Assembly (NCBI RefSeq): GCF_032926325.1
Contig: NZ_CP136709.1
Coordinates: 1,401,501-1,465,500 of the forward strand
Source: Aestuariibaculum lutulentum
GTDB lineage: Bacteria; Bacteroidota; Bacteroidia; Flavobacteriales; Flavobacteriaceae
Reading direction: 5' to 3'
Length of the DNA stretch: 64,000 bases
The translations under genes and the position numbers were made by a program. The notes beneath the pieces are model-generated. The model had not been told where the DNA came from. It made no database searches and worked only from the letters and a program-made list of their open reading frames with translations. Within the stretch, counting starts at the first letter, position 1; each line of letters begins with the position of its first letter. This document shows, in pieces, positions 44,959 through 54,138 of this stretch.

Positions 44959-46788
44959 ATGATAGAACTTTCGGGTATTGTAATTTTAGGAATATTGTCA
45001 CAATGGGTTGCGTGGAGGATGAAACTTCCGGCAATTTTACCCCTAATTCTTATAGGGCTTTTTGTTGGACCCATTTCTACTTTATTTTCTGCAGATGGTA
45101 GTAAGTGGATCGAGCCGGTTTGGAATGGAGATAAAGGCTTATTTCCGGGCGACAGTCTGTACAGTTTTGTATCCTTAGCTATTGGTATTATTCTGTTTGA
45201 AGGAGGACTGACTTTGAAGCGAAATGAAATTTCAAAAGTAGGTCCCGTTATCTTAAAATTAATTAGTGTTGGTGGACTTATCACATTTATTGGAGGTGGT
45301 TTGGCAGCGCATTTTATATTCGGATTAAGCTGGGAGGTGTCGTTTTTGTTTTCTGCACTCATTATCGTTACCGGACCAACAGTTATCGCTCCGATATTGA
45401 GAAATATTCCGCTTAAAAAGGAAATTTCAACCGTATTAAAATGGGAAGGTATTTTAATTGATCCAATAGGAGCTTTAGCAGCGGTTTTAATGTTTGAGTT
45501 CATTAGTATTGAAGAAACTAATGGATATACGCTTCAGGCTATAATAGAGTTTGGTAAAATTGTAATTGTAGGTATTTCTTTTGGAACCACAGCAGCGTTG
45601 ATTCTTTATTTCTCTATTAAGAAAAAGCTGATTCCTCATTATTTGCTGAATGTTACTGCTTTATCTGTTGTGCTTTTGGTATTTGTAGAGTCTGATATAT
45701 TCGCCCATGAATCCGGACTTTTAGCAGTTGTGGTTATGGGAATGGTGCTTGGAAATAGTAAATTGCCAAACCTAAAGGAGCTGCTTTACTTTAAAGAATC
45801 GTTGAGTGTATTACTTATATCTATTTTGTTCATATTGCTATCGGCAAATATAAATCTGGAAGATTTATTAATCGTATACAATTGGAAAACGGTATTACTC
45901 ATGGCAATTATCATTTTTGTTTTACGACCATTAGGTGTTTTCTTAAGCTGTGCAAATTCGGGCCTTAAATTCAACGAAAAAGCCTTTATAAGCTGGGTAG
46001 GACCAAGAGGTATTGTTGCCGCTGGTATTGCCTCGTTATTTGGGACAAAATTGACCTTACGTGGTGAACCTTATGCAGAATATATTACGCCTTTAGTATT
46101 TACAACAGTATTGGTTACGGTGCTTTTAAATGCAGCATCGGCAAGATATGTAGCCAAATGGATAGGGGTTTATTTAAAAGCCAGCAAAGGTATTTTAATA
46201 ATTGGTGCTTCTGAAGCGTCCAGAATTATAGCGAGATATTTAAAACAAAACGCCCGTCATGTGGTGTTAATTGATAACAACCTGGATAATATCGAAAAGG
46301 CAAAAAACTTGGATTTAGATGCGATGCAGGCGAATATTTATTCGGAAGATTTAACGAATGATGTGGAATTAAGTGATATAGGCTATTTACTGGCGTTTAC
46401 AGGAAGTGATGAGATTAACAAATACAGTATTAGTAAATTTAAAGACCATTTGGGAGAGCGCGGATCTTACCGCTTGATTTCATCTCAGGAAATTAAAAAT
46501 CAGGAGGATATTTCGTTAGATACGATTTTCTCTACTAAAGATGATTTTATTAACTTCAGTGAGGTAGCCAGAGATTATCCGGTAATTCATGAAATTAATA
46601 TCAATACAAAAGAAGAATATCTTAAGAAGATTGATAAGTTAAACAGAGAGCAAAAGGCGATTCCTTTATTCGTTAAGGATCGTGATGGTGAATTACACAT
46701 TATTTGTACTCTTACTAAAGAATTTAAGATAGAAAAAGAGTTCAAACTGGTCTACTTGGGTAAACCCTATGAATCTATTGATGTTTAG
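44959..46788 (+). CDS. CPA1-type (NhaP-like) cation/proton antiporter with RCK_N domain
   Basis: 609 residues from the ATG at 44959 (MIELSGIVILGILSQ); an in-frame TTG six bases earlier is not needed. About 12 membrane segments contain GLFVGPIS, FEGGLTLKRNEI, ALIIVTGPTVIAPILRNIP and EGILIDPIGALAAVL (the Asp in DP is the expected ion-binding position). A TrkA-N domain follows (about 405-520, KGILIIGASEASRIIARYL). It exchanges Na+ or K+ for protons. It is divergent from the CPA2 antiporter and ends at a strong terminator. Confidence 0.9.
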   Translation: MIELSGIVILGILSQWVAWRMKLPAILPLILIGLFVGPISTLFSADGSKWIEPVWNGDKGLFPGDSLYSFVSLAIGIILFEGGLTLKRNEISKVGPVILKLISVGGLITFIGGGLAAHFIFGLSWEVSFLFSALIIVTGPTVIAPILRNIPLKKEISTVLKWEGILIDPIGALAAVLMFEFISIEETNGYTLQAIIEFGKIVIVGISFGTTAALILYFSIKKKLIPHYLLNVTALSVVLLVFVESDIFAHESGLLAVVVMGMVLGNSKLPNLKELLYFKESLSVLLISILFILLSANINLEDLLIVYNWKTVLLMAIIIFVLRPLGVFLSCANSGLKFNEKAFISWVGPRGIVAAGIASLFGTKLTLRGEPYAEYITPLVFTTVLVTVLLNAASARYVAKWIGVYLKASKGILIIGASEASRIIARYLKQNARHVVLIDNNLDNIEKAKNLDLDAMQANIYSEDLTNDVELSDIGYLLAFTGSDEINKYSISKFKDHLGERGSYRLISSQEIKNQEDISLDTIFSTKDDFINFSEVARDYPVIHEININTKEEYLKKIDKLNREQKAIPLFVKDRDGELHIICTLTKEFKIEKEFKLVYLGKPYESIDV

Positions 46789-46791
46789 AAT

Positions 46792-46823
46792 AAAAAAACG
46801 CTGGTTAATTCCAGCGTTTTTTT
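46792..46823. terminator. Bidirectional terminator between the antiporter and GH31 genes
   Basis: Perfect 13-base stem (AAAAAAACGCTGG with CCAGCGTTTTTTT) with a 6-base loop, 4 bases past the antiporter stop and 27 bases from the convergent GH31 stop. Confidence 0.92.
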
Positions 46824-46849
46824 GTTTTCAACTTGTTTTTGTGTGGAGT

Positions 46850-49249
46850 TTATAAAATATGTAAGTCGGTAAAGTCCTTGTTGATAATAAAAGAATTATC
46901 GCCGTTAAGTTTAATATCTTTAAAAGAATATTCTACTTTATCGATAATCACTTTTTTAATTTTAAAAGGCAAACCGTGTAATTGCAGTTTAAAGGTATCA
47001 TACGGTGTGGTATACTTACCTAATTTATGTTGCTGTATAATAAGCTCGGTTGTTTTACCTGTTAAGGTGAAGTTTCTTAAGCTATATCTGCCTTTTATAT
47101 AATCGTAGCCATCGTGAGCATCTTCGTAAACCTGAGAGGTTTCTTTTCCAATTTTAAAGTATACATCCAGTTTTAACTCCTCAATTTCTTTTTCTCCTAC
47201 ATATTGCTGAACAGGATATTTAGGGATTAAAGCACCTGATTTAATAAAGATTGGCATACTGTCTAAATCGGCGTCAACCCAAAGTTCTTGTCCGCCTTCC
47301 ACAATTTCGTCAGTCCAGAAATTATACCATTCTCCGGCTGGAAAATACATGCGTCGCCCTTTAGCATTAGGCTCTAAAATAGGGCATGCCAGTATTTTTT
47401 CACCACAAATAAACTCATCGCTTCTGTAGTGGGTATGGGTATCTTGCTGGTCGTATAAAACCAACGATTTTAAGATAGGAATGCCTTCTTCAGCATAGCG
47501 CCAAAAAGCGGTGTATAAATAGGGTAGAAGCTGATATCTTAATTCAATGAATTTACGAACCACATTGGTAATGTTTTTACCAAAGGTCCATGGTTCTTGG
47601 TCGCCATGATCTCCAGAAGAGTGTGTTCTGCAAAACGGATGAAAAATACCTAATTGTATCCAACGGGCGTAAAGTTCACCGTTAGGTTGTTCAGCGAATC
47701 CACCAATATCTGAACCTATAAACGAGAATCCGGACATACACATACGTTGTGCCTGAATATTGGCAATCGATAAATGCTCCCAGGAAGCCACATTATCGCC
47801 TGTCCAACTTGAGGTGTATCGCTGCGTTCCGGAATAAGCAGCACGTGTAATAACAAACGGACGTTTAGGATAAGCGAACTTTTTAAGCCCCTGATAGGTG
47901 GCTCTTGCCATTTGCATACCGTAAATATTATGTGCTTTTCTATGAGAACAAGGGTTACCTTCGTAATCGTGTCTTACGTCGTCTGGAAATGATTTTCCTG
48001 GTACATCCATTACAGCAGGCTCATTCATGTCATTCCAAACACCTTTAACCCCTATTTCTTCAATTAATTCCTTGAAAAGGTTGGACCACCACTCACGAAC
48101 TTCAGGGTTCGTAAAATCGGGGAAATAACACTCTCCCGGCCATACTTTTCCTTTCATGTATGGACCGTCGGCGCGTTTACAGAAATAATCGTTTTCCAGT
48201 CCTTCTTTAAACACCGAATACTCCTTATCGATTTTAATGCCCGGATCGATAATCACAATGGTTTTAAAGCCGTCATCAGCCAGTTCTTTAACCATGCGTT
48301 TTGGGTCCGGGAAATATTCCTTACTCCATGTGAAACATCTGAATCCTTCCATATAATCGATGTCTAAGTAAATAGCATCACAAGGAATTTTTAGCTCTCT
48401 GAATTTATTGGTGATTTCTTTTACTTTCGCTTCAGGATAATAACTCCATTTACATTGGTGATAACCTAAGGCCCAAAGCGGCGGTAATTGATGTGGTTTT
48501 CCGGTTAAATCGGTATAATTCGCAACCACTTCAGACATTTCAGGACCATAGATGAAATAGTAATTCATTTCACCACCCTGTGCCCAGAAACTGGAAACAT
48601 TACGACGCTCCTGACAAAAATCGAAATACGATCTGAAGGTATTATCGAAGAAAATACCATAGGACTTTTTATGATGAAGCGCGGTGTAGAATGGAATGGT
48701 TTTATAAATAGGATCGGTATATTTTCCGTAGGCATACGAGTCGGTTACCCAGTTTTCAAAGCGTTTTCCTTTTAAATTTACATCGGCTGGTTTATCACCC
48801 AAACCGTAGTAACTTTCGCCTTCCTGAGCTACCTTAGACATTTTTACAATATCGCCGCCAAACTCATAGCTTTCTTCCCAGTGGAAACCTAATTCGTCTT
48901 CACAAAGCAGTTCGTTGGTTTGTGCTTCGTAAATAGCATTTCTCAAATCAGCTTTGTTAATATGGCACTTTAGTTTTGAGGTGATGATGATGTATTTATC
49001 TTCCTCTTCCTTAACTTCTAAATGGTTGTACCCTCTACTGGCATATTTGGTAATCGCATAAGAAAAGTCGTTTTCAAAAATACCAGTGGTGGTATATCGA
49101 AAACGCAATACACTGTCGCGAATGACAGTTATTTGTAAAATTACTCCGTTTTGCGAAGTGAAATAAAGGGTGTCAAGATTTTTTTCGTAGGAAATTATAT
49201 TGGACGGAAACAAGTTTCCTTTATACTCTAATTCTGTATTTAAAATCAT
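46850..49249 (-). CDS. Glycoside hydrolase family 31 alpha-glucosidase
   Basis: 799 residues without a signal peptide, so probably cytoplasmic. The catalytic nucleophile is Asp407 in VWNDMNEPAVMD (WxDMNE signature), the N-terminal beta-domain (about 1-240) has YYGLGDKP, and the C-terminal domains cover about 610-799. The region RSHSSGDHGDQEPWTF-like (residues about 520-540) fits the acid/base neighbourhood. It hydrolyses alpha-1,4-glucosides (maltose, maltodextrins). It lies after glgB on the same strand, 149 bases away, with an apparent own promoter and two operator-like repeats. Confidence 0.94.
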   Translation of the reverse strand: MILNTELEYKGNLFPSNIISYEKNLDTLYFTSQNGVILQITVIRDSVLRFRYTTTGIFENDFSYAITKYASRGYNHLEVKEEEDKYIIITSKLKCHINKADLRNAIYEAQTNELLCEDELGFHWEESYEFGGDIVKMSKVAQEGESYYGLGDKPADVNLKGKRFENWVTDSYAYGKYTDPIYKTIPFYTALHHKKSYGIFFDNTFRSYFDFCQERRNVSSFWAQGGEMNYYFIYGPEMSEVVANYTDLTGKPHQLPPLWALGYHQCKWSYYPEAKVKEITNKFRELKIPCDAIYLDIDYMEGFRCFTWSKEYFPDPKRMVKELADDGFKTIVIIDPGIKIDKEYSVFKEGLENDYFCKRADGPYMKGKVWPGECYFPDFTNPEVREWWSNLFKELIEEIGVKGVWNDMNEPAVMDVPGKSFPDDVRHDYEGNPCSHRKAHNIYGMQMARATYQGLKKFAYPKRPFVITRAAYSGTQRYTSSWTGDNVASWEHLSIANIQAQRMCMSGFSFIGSDIGGFAEQPNGELYARWIQLGIFHPFCRTHSSGDHGDQEPWTFGKNITNVVRKFIELRYQLLPYLYTAFWRYAEEGIPILKSLVLYDQQDTHTHYRSDEFICGEKILACPILEPNAKGRRMYFPAGEWYNFWTDEIVEGGQELWVDADLDSMPIFIKSGALIPKYPVQQYVGEKEIEELKLDVYFKIGKETSQVYEDAHDGYDYIKGRYSLRNFTLTGKTTELIIQQHKLGKYTTPYDTFKLQLHGLPFKIKKVIIDKVEYSFKDIKLNGDNSFIINKDFTDLHIL

Positions 49250-49319
49250 AAAATTATAACTTTAGTATGTGCATCATTAAAAGTACTAAAACAATTGATT
49301 TCTAATGGGCTATAATCAG

Positions 49320-49398
49320 CAAAAATATAAGACACAAATTGCGTAAAGCGCAACATATCAGTAATATAATTGCGTAATGTGTAACGAAAACGTTTTGG
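49320..49398 (-). promoter_or_regulatory. Promoter of the GH31 gene with two tandem operator-like repeats
   Basis: On the minus strand a -7 element TATTTTTG (49320-49327) is 23 bases from TTG (49351-49353). Two copies of a 17-base element (49338-49354 and 49369-49385) share 14 of 17 bases, each ending in TTACGCAAT; they are exactly 31 bases apart, three helical turns. The inner copy is a palindrome TTGCG-5-CGCAA over the -33 region. Upstream is AAAACGTTTT (49387-49396), similar to the core of LacI-family operators. The regulator is not in the window. Confidence 0.5.
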
Positions 49399-51306
49399 TT
49401 AGTTAAACTTGAAAACAGAAATGGCTAGCGGTGCCAAGGTAATTTCGGCTGAATAATCTTTTCCGTTCCAAGGTTTATCTTTAATGGTAATTGCTCTAGA
49501 ATTTAAAACACCGCTACCACCAAAGGCCTCATCATCACTATTAAATATCTCTTTAATTTTTCCGGGTACCGGTAAACCAATGCGATATTTTTTATGAATT
49601 GTTGGTGTTAAATTACAAACCACTACAACATTTTCTTCCGGGTTTTCACCTTTTCTGATATATGAAATCACCGAGTTTTCATGGTCTCCGTAATTTATCC
49701 ATTGGAAACCATCATGAGAAAAACCTTTTTCAAATAATGCCGGCGTGTTTTTGTATAGTGTATTTAAGGCTTTATAATAATTTTGGAAGTTTCTATGCGG
49801 ATCGAATTCCAGAAGGTTCCAGTTTAAACTGCCCTGGAAATCCCATTCGTTATACTGACCAATTTCACCACCCATAAATAACAGTTTTGTACCCGGATGC
49901 GTAAACATATATCCAAATAAAACTCTAAGGTTAGCAAAGCGTTGCCATTCATCACCAGGCATACGGCCTAAAATGGAATTTTTACCATAAACCACTTCGT
50001 CATGAGACAGCGGCAACATAAAATTTTCAGAAAAGGCATAAGCCAAACTAAAGGTGATGTCGTTTTGATGGTATTTGCGATACACCGGATCTTTTGAGAA
50101 ATATTCAAGAGTATCGTGCATCCAGCCCATCATCCATTTCATACCAAAACCTAATCCGCCAAGGAAAACAGGTTTAGAAACGCCTGGAAAAGCTGTTGAC
50201 TCTTCGGCGATGGTTTGTACGTCAGGGAATGAAGCGTAAATTTCTTTATTCAGTTCTTTCATGAACTCGATGGCTTCCAGATTTTCCCTGCCTCCGAAAA
50301 TATTTGGTTCCCATTCGCCGTCTTCACGAGAATAATCTAAGAATAACATCGAGGCTACAGCATCAACACGCAGACCATCGGCGTGGTATTGTTCCAGCCA
50401 GAAAATAGCATTACTAATCAGGAAAGATTTCACTTCATTACGACCGTAATTAAAGATTAAACTCTTCCAGTCCTGATGATAACCTTTGCGCTTATCAGGA
50501 TGTTCGTATAGGTTTGAACCATCGAAAAACCCTAGACCATGGGCGTCTTCAGGAAAATGTGAAGGCACCCAGTCTAAAATGATTCCTATATCGTTTTGAT
50601 GTAATTTATCAACTAAATATTTAAATTCTTCCGGATAACCATAACGTGAGGTAGGAGCGAAGTACCCTGTAATCTGATAACCCCATGATGGGTCGTAAGG
50701 GAACTCCATAACCGGCATGAGCTCTACGTGAGTAAAGTTCATCTCCTTAACATAATTTACCAGTTCGTCTGCCAATTCGAAATATGAAAGCGAACGGTCT
50801 TCTTCAACATTGCGTTTCCAGGATCCTAAATGAACTTCATAAACCGAGTATGGCGCGTTTAAAGCATTGTGCTTTTTACGGGTTTTCATCCAGTCGGCAT
50901 CTTTCCATTTGTAGTTATCGTCCCAAACTATCGACGCTGTTTTTGGTGGATGTTCGCAACGTCTGGCATACGGATCGGCCTTTTCAGTTTTAATACCCTG
51001 ATTGTGACTTTCAATTTTGTATTTATAAAGATTTCCTTTGCCAACAAACGGAATAAAACCTTCCCAAATACCGCTACTATCCCAACGAACATTTAATTCA
51101 TGTTCGCCTTCGGTCCAGAAGTTAAAGTCACCAATAACAGATACGCGTTTGGCGCTTGGTGCCCATACCGCAAAGTAGGTGCCTTCAATGCCATCAACTG
51201 TTACTAAATGTGAGCCAAATTTTTCGTAAAGCCTATAGTGTTTACCAGCTTTAAATAAATTGATATCGAAGTCTGTGAAAAGACTATAAACTTTTGTTTG
51301 AGCCAT
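49399..51306 (-). CDS. glgB: 1,4-alpha-glucan branching enzyme
   Basis: 635 residues. An N-terminal CBM48 domain (about 25-110, YFAVWAPSAKRVSVIGDFN) precedes the GH13 barrel, with nucleophile Asp315 (GLRVDAVASM) and the motifs DWVPSHFPEDAHG and LPLSHDEVVYGK. The C-terminal amylase beta-domain ends the protein. It makes alpha-1,6 branches in glycogen. It starts 3 bases after glgC stop, in the glgA-glgC-glgB operon. Confidence 0.96.
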   Translation of the reverse strand: MAQTKVYSLFTDFDINLFKAGKHYRLYEKFGSHLVTVDGIEGTYFAVWAPSAKRVSVIGDFNFWTEGEHELNVRWDSSGIWEGFIPFVGKGNLYKYKIESHNQGIKTEKADPYARRCEHPPKTASIVWDDNYKWKDADWMKTRKKHNALNAPYSVYEVHLGSWKRNVEEDRSLSYFELADELVNYVKEMNFTHVELMPVMEFPYDPSWGYQITGYFAPTSRYGYPEEFKYLVDKLHQNDIGIILDWVPSHFPEDAHGLGFFDGSNLYEHPDKRKGYHQDWKSLIFNYGRNEVKSFLISNAIFWLEQYHADGLRVDAVASMLFLDYSREDGEWEPNIFGGRENLEAIEFMKELNKEIYASFPDVQTIAEESTAFPGVSKPVFLGGLGFGMKWMMGWMHDTLEYFSKDPVYRKYHQNDITFSLAYAFSENFMLPLSHDEVVYGKNSILGRMPGDEWQRFANLRVLFGYMFTHPGTKLLFMGGEIGQYNEWDFQGSLNWNLLEFDPHRNFQNYYKALNTLYKNTPALFEKGFSHDGFQWINYGDHENSVISYIRKGENPEENVVVVCNLTPTIHKKYRIGLPVPGKIKEIFNSDDEAFGGSGVLNSRAITIKDKPWNGKDYSAEITLAPLAISVFKFN

Positions 51307-51309
51307 ATA

Positions 51310-52575
51310 TTATATTACAAATCCGTTAGGTATAGTTGCGCCACTTTTTACGACTACAATGCCGTCTCTTACTGCGTACATATCGTTTTCGGTGTCTTCA
51401 AGATGGTCACCGCCATTAATTCTTACATCGTCTCCAATACGACAGTTTTTGTCTAAAATAGCATTCTTAATAAAGCATCGTTCGCCAATACCTAATAATA
51501 TTTTAATGTCTTTTTCTTCTATTTCCTGAAGGGTTTCATAATAATCGTTACCCATCATATAAGTTTTAATTACCGTAGATTCCTTACCTATGCGTGCGCG
51601 AATACCAATAACCGATTCTTCAATTTTTGCAGCTGCAATAATACATCCTTCAGCAATAACGGCTTTGTCTAATGTGGTTCCGGCAAGTTTTGTTGTTGGC
51701 AACATTCTGGCATGCGTATAAATACGTCTGTTTTCGTCGTATAAATCGAATTTAGGAATGTTAGCCGTTAAACTAATATTAGCTTCAAAGAAAGATTCAA
51801 TAGTTCCAATATCGGTCCAGTAGCCTTCATACTGATAACTTAAGGTTTTATGTTCTGCAATAGACTGTGGAATGATTTCTTTACCAAAATCGATAGTCGA
51901 TTCATCATTCATTAATTTGATTAATAAATCGCGATTGAAGATATAAATACCCATAGAAGCCAGGTAATTTCTGCCTTCAGCTTTCATTTCATCACTAACC
52001 TCCGATGTCCAATCCGGTAACAAACTGGCATCTGGTTTTTCTATGAATGCCGTTATTATACTTTCTTCATCCGATTTTAAAATACCAAAACTAGTAGCAT
52101 CTTTTGCGTTCACTGGAATGGTAGCAATAGAGATTTCTGCTCCACATTTTTCGTGAGCATCAATCATTTTGTCGTAATCCATCTGGTAAAGCTGGTCACC
52201 AGATAAAATTAACGCGTATTCGAAATCGTGCCTTAATACGTGGTGCATACTTTGGCGAACGGCATCTGCTGTTCCTTGAAACCAACCTTTGTTGTCTGGA
52301 GTTTGTTCTGCAGCCAATACATCGACAAACGCGCTACTGAAAAAACTAAAGTGGTATGTGTTTTTAATGTGGCGATTTAATGAAGCAGAATTGAATTGTG
52401 TTAAGACAAACATACGCTTAATGTCTGCATTAATACAGTTAGAAATAGGAATATCGACCAACCTGTATTTTCCGGCGATAGGTACTGCCGGTTTTGAGCG
52501 CTGTTGCGTTAATGGGTGTAATCTAGATCCTTGTCCACCACCAAGTATGATGGCTAAAACCTTGTTGTTAATCAT
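51310..52575 (-). CDS. glgC: Glucose-1-phosphate adenylyltransferase
   Basis: 421 residues. The nucleotidyltransferase start GGGQGSRLHPLTQQRSKPA, the substrate site PISNC, the site EKPDASL and the left-handed beta-helix C-terminal domain are all present. It makes ADP-glucose for glycogen synthesis. Its start overlaps the glgA stop by 4 bases (52572-52575). Confidence 0.97.
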   Translation of the reverse strand: MINNKVLAIILGGGQGSRLHPLTQQRSKPAVPIAGKYRLVDIPISNCINADIKRMFVLTQFNSASLNRHIKNTYHFSFFSSAFVDVLAAEQTPDNKGWFQGTADAVRQSMHHVLRHDFEYALILSGDQLYQMDYDKMIDAHEKCGAEISIATIPVNAKDATSFGILKSDEESIITAFIEKPDASLLPDWTSEVSDEMKAEGRNYLASMGIYIFNRDLLIKLMNDESTIDFGKEIIPQSIAEHKTLSYQYEGYWTDIGTIESFFEANISLTANIPKFDLYDENRRIYTHARMLPTTKLAGTTLDKAVIAEGCIIAAAKIEESVIGIRARIGKESTVIKTYMMGNDYYETLQEIEEKDIKILLGIGERCFIKNAILDKNCRIGDDVRINGGDHLEDTENDMYAVRDGIVVVKSGATIPNGFVI

Positions 52576-53990
52576 TGCTGGCTAGTTTTTAATGTGTTAT
52601 ATAAATTAATGTATTCTTCAGCAGAAGCGTCCCAAGAATGGTCGATGGCCATAATCTTGCTTCTAATGCCTTTATAGTTTGGTTGGTCTTTAAATAGGGT
52701 AATAGCTCTATCTATAGCTTCGGTTATTTCTGAAACGGTTGTATTTGGATGGCAAATACCAAAGCCGTCTTTTTCATTAATATCAGTTACGGTATCTTTT
52801 AAACCGCCAATGCTTCTTACAATAGGAATGGTTCCATATCGCAGTGCATACATTTGATTTAAGCCACAAGGCTCAACACGAGAGGGCATTAGTAAAAAAT
52901 CGGCCCCGGCATAAATGATATGTGATAACTTTTCATCGTAACCTATAAATGCGTTATAGGTGCCAGCAAAGTCTGGTTTTAAATCTTGTAATTGAGATTC
53001 GGTAGTTTTACTTCCCGATCCCAGTAATAAAATAGAAAGGTTGTCTTTTTCGAGTGCTATTTTAAAGACTTCAGGAAACAGATCTGATCCTTTTTCGTCT
53101 ACCAGTCTGCCAATAAAAGCAAACAAAGGTTTTTTAAAGTCTAAATTAAAGGTGTCGCACAGGTGTTTTTTATTGACAGCAGCACCTTCATCAACTGTTT
53201 TAATCGAATAATTTTTTACAATGTAAGTATCGGTTTCCGGATTCCAGACATTGGTGTCTATGCCATTTAAAATTCCTGTGCATTTTGGGCTTTCGGCACT
53301 TAATAAGCTTTCTAAGCCATTGGCCGCCTGTTTTAATTCTTCCATGTAACTAGGCGATACCGTAGTAACCCCCCAGGCACATTTTATACCTGCTGCCAGA
53401 GGATTGATTTGATTTCCCCAATCCAGTAATCCCACATGATCAAAGTTGAAAGGAGGAATCAAGCCTACCTTATCATGCGAAAACCAGCCTTGATATTGCG
53501 CATTATGAATAGTAATAAGATTCGGAATTTTTCTAAAAGCTTCGTATTTATAACTTTCCTGAAGCATGAATGGCACCAAACCAGTATGGTGGTCGTGACA
53601 GTGTATAATATCCGGGTAATCATGCCAGGTTAGCAACCAGTCTAATACTCCTATTTGAAATGCTAAAAAACGCTCGGTATCATCAAAAGAATACACATAA
53701 TCTTTAAATAACAAATCGGGAATATTAACGAAAAAGACATCAAAATCTAATGGCTTATCTTTTAGAACTAAAATCTGGAAATCGAAAACCGAATCGCCTA
53801 GATTTAGCTGTGCATCATAAACTGAAGAAAACGTATTTTCTTGAGTAAACTTGTTATCATAAAACGGCATGATAACCTGTGATGTGTTGTTTGCACTGTT
53901 TTGATATTTTGGTAAAGCACCGACAACATCAGCCAATCCGCCTACCTTAGCAACGGGATAACATTCTGCACTTATATGTAAAATAGTCAT
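52572..53990 (-). CDS. glgA: Glycogen synthase (ADP-glucose)
   Basis: 472 residues of the GT5 family. Lys15 is in the ADP-glucose motif KVGGLADVVGALPK. GT-B halves follow, with FAFIGRLVDEKGSDL and the C-terminal PSRVEPCGLNQMYALRYG (the conserved Glu of the EXXGLxxxEAM-type motif). It is the first gene of glgA-glgC-glgB. Confidence 0.97.
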   Translation of the reverse strand: MTILHISAECYPVAKVGGLADVVGALPKYQNSANNTSQVIMPFYDNKFTQENTFSSVYDAQLNLGDSVFDFQILVLKDKPLDFDVFFVNIPDLLFKDYVYSFDDTERFLAFQIGVLDWLLTWHDYPDIIHCHDHHTGLVPFMLQESYKYEAFRKIPNLITIHNAQYQGWFSHDKVGLIPPFNFDHVGLLDWGNQINPLAAGIKCAWGVTTVSPSYMEELKQAANGLESLLSAESPKCTGILNGIDTNVWNPETDTYIVKNYSIKTVDEGAAVNKKHLCDTFNLDFKKPLFAFIGRLVDEKGSDLFPEVFKIALEKDNLSILLLGSGSKTTESQLQDLKPDFAGTYNAFIGYDEKLSHIIYAGADFLLMPSRVEPCGLNQMYALRYGTIPIVRSIGGLKDTVTDINEKDGFGICHPNTTVSEITEAIDRAITLFKDQPNYKGIRSKIMAIDHSWDASAEEYINLYNTLKTSQQ

Positions 53991-54138
53991 TAAATATTTT
54001 TGCTTTGTTATAAACTTACAAAAATATTGTCCACTTTTTTAACATACGTTCATTTTTAAAGAAAAAATTACATTATCGAAATAATTCAAAAATATCAATA
54101 ATAATTTCTTATAAAAACGCGTGCTGATTACATAAATG

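Noticed and set aside
44913..45503. 196-residue frame antisense to the CPA1 antiporter
   Set aside because: It is a shadow frame of a clear membrane transporter; composition (Lys/Ser/Pro/Ile) and absence of motifs argue against coding.
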